From the NCBI GenBank assembly GCA_045531405.1, contig JAZSDX010000047.1, positions 1 through 11,227 of the forward strand: 11,227 nucleotides of DNA, given 5' to 3'. The notes under the pieces were generated by a model. It was given only the letters and a program-made list of their open reading frames with translations, searched no databases and was not told the DNA's origin. This document shows positions 6,755 through 11,227 of this stretch, one piece after another. The stretch comes from RGIG4079 sp045531405 (GTDB lineage Bacteria; Bacteroidota; Bacteroidia; Bacteroidales; Muribaculaceae). A program made the translations under genes and the position numbers. Within the stretch, counting starts at the first letter, position 1, and each line of letters opens with the position of its first letter.

Positions 6755-9313
6755 TTATACCCAACGAGAGTATGCGAAATCTTGACGGTGTGGAAGTTCG
6801 GCATTCTTAGGATAGATGCGATAAGCATAACGGAATACGCCGGCATCGGTGAGAGTGCTCTTAAGTTCGTAAGTAAGAACGTTGCCTTCCTCTTTAACTA
6901 CTTCAAAGTCAATTTTAGCATAAAGTTTTTCTTCACCGTTTTCAGTTTTATAGATTACGTTTTCAATAGCAAGGTCTTTACCCAAACCATTGGTGTCAAC
7001 GATAATCTTCACGCTATATTGTTGGCCGGTAACGGTGTTGTTGCCGCAATCTTCAGTAACAACATCAAATACTTTGATGCCGTCCCAAGCAGCAGCAACT
7101 TTTTCTTTCCAAGCAACGATGTCTTTAGCAAGAGTATAGTTGTTTTCGGCAAGACGAGTAGTGCGAGCTGCTTCTTTGTTGTAGAAACGATCGATATAGT
7201 CATCAATCATACGTTTCATTGTGAAGTTAGGAGCGATGTCGCCAATTGAGCCTTTGATATATTGAATCCACTCAGGAGAGTATCCTTTTGAGTTTTTAGC
7301 GAAATACAATGGAATGATTTCGTTTTCAAGCATTGAGTAGATTGTTGCAGCATCAAGTTTATCTTGTTGTGCTTGATCAGTATAAGTGCGCTTGTCGGTC
7401 AATGCCCAACCTGCTTTTTCGTTAAAACGATAACCTTCATACCACCAGCCATCAAGTACTGAGAAGTTAAGTACACCGTTCATTTCAGCCTTTTCGCCTG
7501 AAGTTCCAGATGCTTCAAGAGGACGAGTAGGAGTATTTAACCAGATGTCAACACCGGTAACAAGACGTTTTGCTACAATCATGTTGTAGTCTTCAAGGAA
7601 GATAATCTTGCCAAGGAATTGAGGCATGCGAGAAATTTCCATGATGCGTTTGATGAGGCCTTGACCTGCACCATCGGCTGGGTGAGCTTTTCCTGAGAAT
7701 ACGAATTGTACAGGGAATTGTTCGTTGTTTACAATCTTAGCAAGGCGGTCAAGGTCGGTAAACAATAGGTGCGCACGTTTATATGTTGCAAAACGACGAG
7801 CGAAACCAATGATAAGTGCATTAGGATTGATTTTTTCAACGATGCTCATTACTGCTTGAGGATCACCTTGGTTTGCTAACCATTTTTCTTTGAAATCACG
7901 TTTAACGAAGTTGATAAACTTGTTTTTCAAAGTCATGCGCATATTCCAAATTTCTTCATCTTTAACTTTGAAGATTCCTTTCCATGCTTCAGGATTGCTT
8001 TGGTCTTCAAATACTTGAGCGCCAAGTTTTTCAGTGTAGAATTCTTTCCATTCCGAAGCAGCCCAAGTTGGCATGTGGACACCATTGGTAACATAACCAA
8101 CGTGTGATTCTTCCCAGCTATAGCCTTTCCAAATGCCTGCAAACATTTTCTTAGATACTTCGCCGTGCAACCAGCTCACACCATTTGCTTCTTGGCAAGT
8201 GTTGAGAGCGAAAACGCTCATAGAGAAACGTTCGTTGGTATTTGGATTTTCGCGCCCCATGTTGATGAGGTCATTCCAGCTGATACCAAGTTTTGCAGGA
8301 TATTCACCCATATATTTGCCAAATAGACCTTCGTCAAAGTAGTCGTGTCCTGCAGGTACTGGAGTGTGAACAGTATATAGAGATGAAGCACGAACCATTT
8401 CAAGTGCTACGTTGAAATCAAGATGTTCTTCTTGAACATAGTCAACAAGGCGTTGTAGGTTCAAAAGAGCTGCGTGACCTTCGTTGCAGTGGTAAAGTTG
8501 TGTTTTGATGCCAAGTTTTTTCAACATCAATACACCACCGATGCCGAGAAGATATTCTTGTTTGATGCGGTTTTCCCAGTCTCCACCATAAAGTTGGTGT
8601 GTGATAGGACGATCATATTCGCTATTCATATCAAAGTCTGTGTCGAGTAGGTACAATTTCATACGACCTACGTTGACACGCCAAATGTGAGAATAAATTA
8701 TACGACCTGGATAAGGAACTTCAAGGATAACAGGCTTGCCGTTTTTGTCACAAACTTGTTCGATAGGAAGTTGATTGAAGTTTTGTGGTTCATAATTTGC
8801 AATTTGTTGACCATCAACCGAGAGGCTTTGTGTGAAATAGCCATGACGATAAAGGAAGCCAACGGCAGTCATGTCGATGCAACTGTCTGATGCTTCTTTT
8901 ATATAGTCTCCCGCAAGAACACCAAGACCACCTGAATAAATTTTCAAGCAGTTGCAAAGACCATATTCCATTGAGAAATAAGAAATAGAAGGAACATCTT
9001 TGCGCATTGGTTTCTTCATATACTCTTTGAAATCGGCATATACTTTCTTGATTGTTGCCATCATTTCAGAGTCGTTGATAATCTCTTGAATGCGTTCAGA
9101 ACTTAATTGTTGTAATAACATAACAGGATTTTCTCCTGTTGCACGCCATAAATCACGATTTAATGAACGGAAAAGCGATTTTGCTTCGCTATTCCATACC
9201 CACCAAAGGTTTTTTGACAATTCTTCCAAAGGCTTAAGCTCAGAAGGAAGATCAGATTTAACAGTAATGTCACGCCATGAGGGTACATTAGTGTTGCTTA
9301 CTGGAAGTTTCAT
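6755..9313 (-). CDS. glgP: Alpha-glucan (glycogen) phosphorylase, GT35, DUF3417 type
   Basis: An 852-aa cytosolic enzyme that should release glucose-1-phosphate from the non-reducing ends of alpha-1,4-glucan using phosphate and pyridoxal phosphate. Residues about 15-110 form the extra N-terminal domain (DUF3417, with LSKNLWWVWN at 32-41) typical of the long bacterial and archaeal phosphorylase subfamily rather than the E. coli MalP/GlgP type. The GT35 body follows, with YFSMEYGL (112-119), HCNEGHAAL (275-283), and HTPVPAGHD (316-324). The cofactor motif EASGTSGEKAEMNG is at 600-613, where Lys608 is the expected PLP lysine. The length is normal and no break is seen. The gene starts 42 nt after the glycogen synthase stop codon and has no promoter of its own in that gap, so the pair is an operon. 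There is no strong Shine-Dalgarno sequence. Confidence 0.95.
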   Translation of the reverse strand: MKLPVSNTNVPSWRDITVKSDLPSELKPLEELSKNLWWVWNSEAKSLFRSLNRDLWRATGENPVMLLQQLSSERIQEIINDSEMMATIKKVYADFKEYMKKPMRKDVPSISYFSMEYGLCNCLKIYSGGLGVLAGDYIKEASDSCIDMTAVGFLYRHGYFTQSLSVDGQQIANYEPQNFNQLPIEQVCDKNGKPVILEVPYPGRIIYSHIWRVNVGRMKLYLLDTDFDMNSEYDRPITHQLYGGDWENRIKQEYLLGIGGVLMLKKLGIKTQLYHCNEGHAALLNLQRLVDYVQEEHLDFNVALEMVRASSLYTVHTPVPAGHDYFDEGLFGKYMGEYPAKLGISWNDLINMGRENPNTNERFSMSVFALNTCQEANGVSWLHGEVSKKMFAGIWKGYSWEESHVGYVTNGVHMPTWAASEWKEFYTEKLGAQVFEDQSNPEAWKGIFKVKDEEIWNMRMTLKNKFINFVKRDFKEKWLANQGDPQAVMSIVEKINPNALIIGFARRFATYKRAHLLFTDLDRLAKIVNNEQFPVQFVFSGKAHPADGAGQGLIKRIMEISRMPQFLGKIIFLEDYNMIVAKRLVTGVDIWLNTPTRPLEASGTSGEKAEMNGVLNFSVLDGWWYEGYRFNEKAGWALTDKRTYTDQAQQDKLDAATIYSMLENEIIPLYFAKNSKGYSPEWIQYIKGSIGDIAPNFTMKRMIDDYIDRFYNKEAARTTRLAENNYTLAKDIVAWKEKVAAAWDGIKVFDVVTEDCGNNTVTGQQYSVKIIVDTNGLGKDLAIENVIYKTENGEEKLYAKIDFEVVKEEGNVLTYELKSTLTDAGVFRYAYRIYPKNAELPHRQDFAYSRWV

Positions 9314-9355
9314 AAAAATATAAATTTGTTAAGTTATTTAATTTCTATAATAATA

Positions 9356-10993
9356 TCAATTTTTATTGAGAGCAATCTCAAATGCTTTAAGATAATATTC
9401 GATGAAATTATCCCAAGCTGCAGCTGAGGCTGTTTTCATTGCTGATTTGCTGATTGATGCCGATGCTGTAGCTCCACAGTCAACCAAATATTTCAATGAT
9501 TGTGCAATATTTTCAGATACTTCATTGTAATTGAAGTCTCCACGAGAAATAACATTAACACCACAATCATCAAAGTCGTTTTTGAATGAAGAAAGAATCC
9601 ATTGCCCAAATCCCGAAAGGGTAGTGGTAATGGTGGGAACACCAAACGCTACACTTTCAAGTGGAGTATATCCCCATGGCTCATAATATGAGGGGAATAC
9701 TGTAGCGTCCATACCTATTAATAAATCATAATAGCTTAGGTTGAATATGCCATCGGTGCCATTTAGATAGCAAGGAACATATATTACAGTAACACGACTG
9801 TTTTTGTCATTTGCGAATCCGATGCCATGAATGCGATTAATTATAGGATCTTCATTTGGATTGTTTAGCCAATGAGTAATAACAGGGTCTTCAATACGTT
9901 TTTTGCGTTTGAATGAAAGTGCTTTTTGTAAGTCGGCACGGGGCTCTTTTGCCCAAGCGGGAACCATTACATATGCTAATATGTCACGTTCGGGGTCTAT
10001 GTCGCCCAATCGTGCTACTGAGTCAAGGAATAAGTCGATGCCTTTGTTGCGATATTCGCAACGCCCCGATGTTGCAACAATAAATGTCTCATCGCTCATT
10101 TGATAACCTACAAGAGATGACGCAACATTGAGCAAGTTTTTGCGAGCTTCTTCTCGAGCAGATGCAAATTTAGCCTTTGATGGGACGAAATTTTGTTCAA
10201 ATCCGTTAGGAGTAACAACATGAGGACGAATGTCAAGCAATTGCTCACATTCAATTGCAGTTATTTCGCTTACAGTAGTAAAGCAATCGGCATTATGAGC
10301 CGCTGCCTTTTCAAGCGAATGCTTTGATTGCATGTTTAATTCCCCGGCCATTTGGTCGCCATTATAGCCGTTTAGATAGTCGTATAATGGTTTATTGTTA
10401 CCACATATACTACGACCGATACTTGTTGCATGGGTTGTGAATATTGTTTTTACCATAGGTAAAACGCTCTTCACATATAATAGCCCCATTCCTGTGGTCC
10501 ATTCGTCAAAGTGGGCAATGATATTTTTACCTTCAGTGCCTTCAAATTTACATATACTTTCAATGACTAATCCGGCTGCATGAGAGAATGCGCAAGCTTC
10601 ATCATAATCGCCATAGGCGTGAAGTGAATCTACGCCATATTTATTCCACATGTCGCCATAAAAGGCATCTTTTACAGCATACATAGAATCAAAACTCACT
10701 AATACCACAATTGGCTTTCCGGGAATATCCCATCGTCCAACTCTAACATTTATTCCATCGGGGAGTTGAGCCTTAGATTTCCATTGTTTCAACAATGTTT
10801 TTGACTCAATAAAATAAGGGGAAGGATTCTCTTCACTCCATACGTCGGGACCAACAAAAATTGTTTTGTCTTTATATAACTTTTGTAATGTTTTTGCTTT
10901 AGTGGATAGAACAGTATATATTCCACCAATTTTATTACAAACCTCCCAACTTGTTTCAAACAGCAGGTCAATCTTTACCGTTGTTTCTTCCAT
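9356..10993 (-). CDS. Glycogen synthase, GT3 family (eukaryote-like)
   Basis: A 545-aa cytosolic glycosyltransferase that should extend alpha-1,4-glucan chains from a nucleotide-glucose donor. It belongs to GT3, the fungal/animal glycogen synthase family, not to GT5 GlgA. Signatures include FETSWEVCNKIGGIYTVLS at 12-30, HATSIGR at 188-194, PNGFEQNFV at 262-270, SGRCEYRNKGID at 309-320, and YEPWGYTPLES at 437-447 with TTTLSGFG at 456-463. Glu438 and Glu446 lie in the expected donor-site segment. At 545 aa it is shorter than the ~700-aa yeast and animal enzymes and ends soon after the catalytic core. The Arg-rich glucose-6-phosphate control helix and phosphorylation tail of the eukaryotic enzymes are therefore not evident. 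It is the first gene of an operon with the phosphorylase. No branching or debranching enzyme is in the window. Donor preference (UDP- or ADP-glucose) cannot be read from sequence. Confidence 0.94.
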   Translation of the reverse strand: MEETTVKIDLLFETSWEVCNKIGGIYTVLSTKAKTLQKLYKDKTIFVGPDVWSEENPSPYFIESKTLLKQWKSKAQLPDGINVRVGRWDIPGKPIVVLVSFDSMYAVKDAFYGDMWNKYGVDSLHAYGDYDEACAFSHAAGLVIESICKFEGTEGKNIIAHFDEWTTGMGLLYVKSVLPMVKTIFTTHATSIGRSICGNNKPLYDYLNGYNGDQMAGELNMQSKHSLEKAAAHNADCFTTVSEITAIECEQLLDIRPHVVTPNGFEQNFVPSKAKFASAREEARKNLLNVASSLVGYQMSDETFIVATSGRCEYRNKGIDLFLDSVARLGDIDPERDILAYVMVPAWAKEPRADLQKALSFKRKKRIEDPVITHWLNNPNEDPIINRIHGIGFANDKNSRVTVIYVPCYLNGTDGIFNLSYYDLLIGMDATVFPSYYEPWGYTPLESVAFGVPTITTTLSGFGQWILSSFKNDFDDCGVNVISRGDFNYNEVSENIAQSLKYLVDCGATASASISKSAMKTASAAAWDNFIEYYLKAFEIALNKN

Positions 10994-11003
10994 AATTGTA
11001 GAT

Positions 11004-11018
11004 TTTCAAAATTTGAAA
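11004..11018. promoter_or_regulatory. Inverted repeat at the glycogen operon transcription start
   Basis: TTTCAAA (11004-11010), one base, then TTTGAAA (11012-11018) form a 7-bp dyad. It lies between the -7 box and the glycogen synthase start codon and covers the predicted transcription start near 11015. The placement suits a repressor operator, but the repeat is A/T-rich and could be chance. Confidence 0.3.
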
Positions 11019-11021
11019 GTG

Positions 11022-11052
11022 CAAAGATAGTAAAAAAAATTAATACCACCAA
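11022..11052 (-). promoter_or_regulatory. Bacteroidota-type promoter of the glycogen synthase-phosphorylase operon
   Basis: On the minus strand there is TTG (RC of 11050-11052), a 20-nt spacer, then TATCTTTG (RC of 11022-11029), a full match to the TAnnTTTG -7 consensus. The predicted start near 11015 gives a leader of about 22 nt. The -7 octamer is identical to that of the phosphohexomutase promoter. The IS end at 11088 lies about 35 bp upstream of the -33 element, so the promoter appears intact. Confidence 0.72.
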
Positions 11053-11087
11053 TCTCACTCATAAATATAACGAAATTAACCAATTAA

Positions 11088-11227
11088 TGTAGAGTCAACA
11101 AGCAAGTGCAAAATTATTTTAATAATTTGAAGAATTCAATTTTTGGAGAAGAAAAATTTAGTTTTTCTCGAGGTCTTCGATTGATTTTAGCTTGAACAGC
11201 ATCAAACTGACTCTGCTCAATTAGTCT
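11088..11227 (-). mobile_element. IS30-family-like insertion sequence, 3' end
   Basis: The partial transposase ends at 11114. It is followed within 26 nt by a likely terminal inverted repeat, TGTAGAGTCAACAAGCAAGT from 11088 as read on the plus strand. The boundary is inferred from the position of the transposase end and from resemblance to IS30-type elements of Bacteroides relatives. The partner repeat is outside the window. The element lies immediately upstream of the glycogen operon promoter and points the same way. Confidence 0.55.
11114..11227 (-). CDS. IS30-family transposase, C-terminal 37 residues (runs off right edge)
   Basis: The minus strand reads RLIEQSQFDAVQAKINRRPR and continues EKLNFSSPKIEFFKLLK to a TAA at 11114-11116. 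The 'INRRPREKLNF..P.EFF' pattern is the conserved end of IS30-family DDE transposases, which mobilise the element by cutting at its terminal repeats. The three catalytic acidic residues would lie mostly upstream and are not visible, so activity cannot be judged. It is transcribed toward the glycogen synthase gene, and no terminator hairpin was seen between them. Confidence 0.8.
   Translation of the reverse strand, partial: RLIEQSQFDAVQAKINRRPREKLNFSSPKIEFFKLLK

Noticed and set aside
7489..7533. Non-canonical PLP loop (SGEKAEMNG rather than a GMKAALNG-like form) as a sign of an inactive phosphorylase.
   Set aside because: The lysine itself is kept, and similar GEKA variants are, as far as I recall, usual in Bacteroidota members, so no loss of function can be argued.
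8133..8890. Small open frames on the plus strand within the phosphorylase gene.
   Set aside because: They lie opposite conserved GT35 coding sequence, have no start signals, and show no recognisable protein features.

Overview
The window looks like a chromosomal segment of an AT-rich member of the Bacteroidales (Bacteroidota). Several things point there. The promoters match the Bacteroidota TAnnTTTG -7 box. Most genes lack a strong Shine-Dalgarno sequence and have A/T-rich leaders. The glycogen pair is a eukaryote-like GT3 synthase with a DUF3417-type GT35 phosphorylase. The IS fragments at the ends resemble Bacteroides-type elements. I cannot name the genus.

Layout, left to right. Positions 1-139 are the start of an IS3-family-like element, with the N-terminus of OrfA reading leftward. 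Next come a strong terminator (141-185) and a phosphoglucomutase-type phosphohexomutase (216-1964, minus), which has its own promoter. Upstream of it is a two-gene minus-strand unit: a secreted GH9 glycoside hydrolase (3826-5616) followed 5 nt later by an M23 peptidase lipoprotein (2069-3820). A 178-bp divergent spacer leads to two small plus-strand genes for exported Cys/Lys-rich proteins (5795-6247 and 6363-6614). A convergent spacer with two back-to-back hairpin terminators follows. Then comes the minus-strand glycogen operon: GT3 glycogen synthase (9356-10993) and, 42 nt downstream, alpha-glucan phosphorylase (6755-9313). Positions 11088-11227 are the end of an IS30-family-like element, with the transposase C-terminus.

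Metabolically, the synthase builds glycogen from a nucleotide-sugar donor, the phosphorylase releases glucose-1-phosphate, and the phosphoglucomutase converts it to glucose-6-phosphate. The promoters of the synthase operon and the mutase carry the same -7 octamer, TATCTTTG. The GH9/M23 pair acts in the cell envelope and is not obviously connected to glycogen. The two small exported proteins are the least explained part. The second is almost a Cys-Lys polymer (12 Cys and 25 Lys in 61 predicted mature residues) with an internal 30-residue duplication. A metal- or thiol-related envelope role is possible but unproven.

No tRNA, rRNA, CRISPR array, riboswitch or replication origin was seen. No gene-free stretch exceeds 300 bases.
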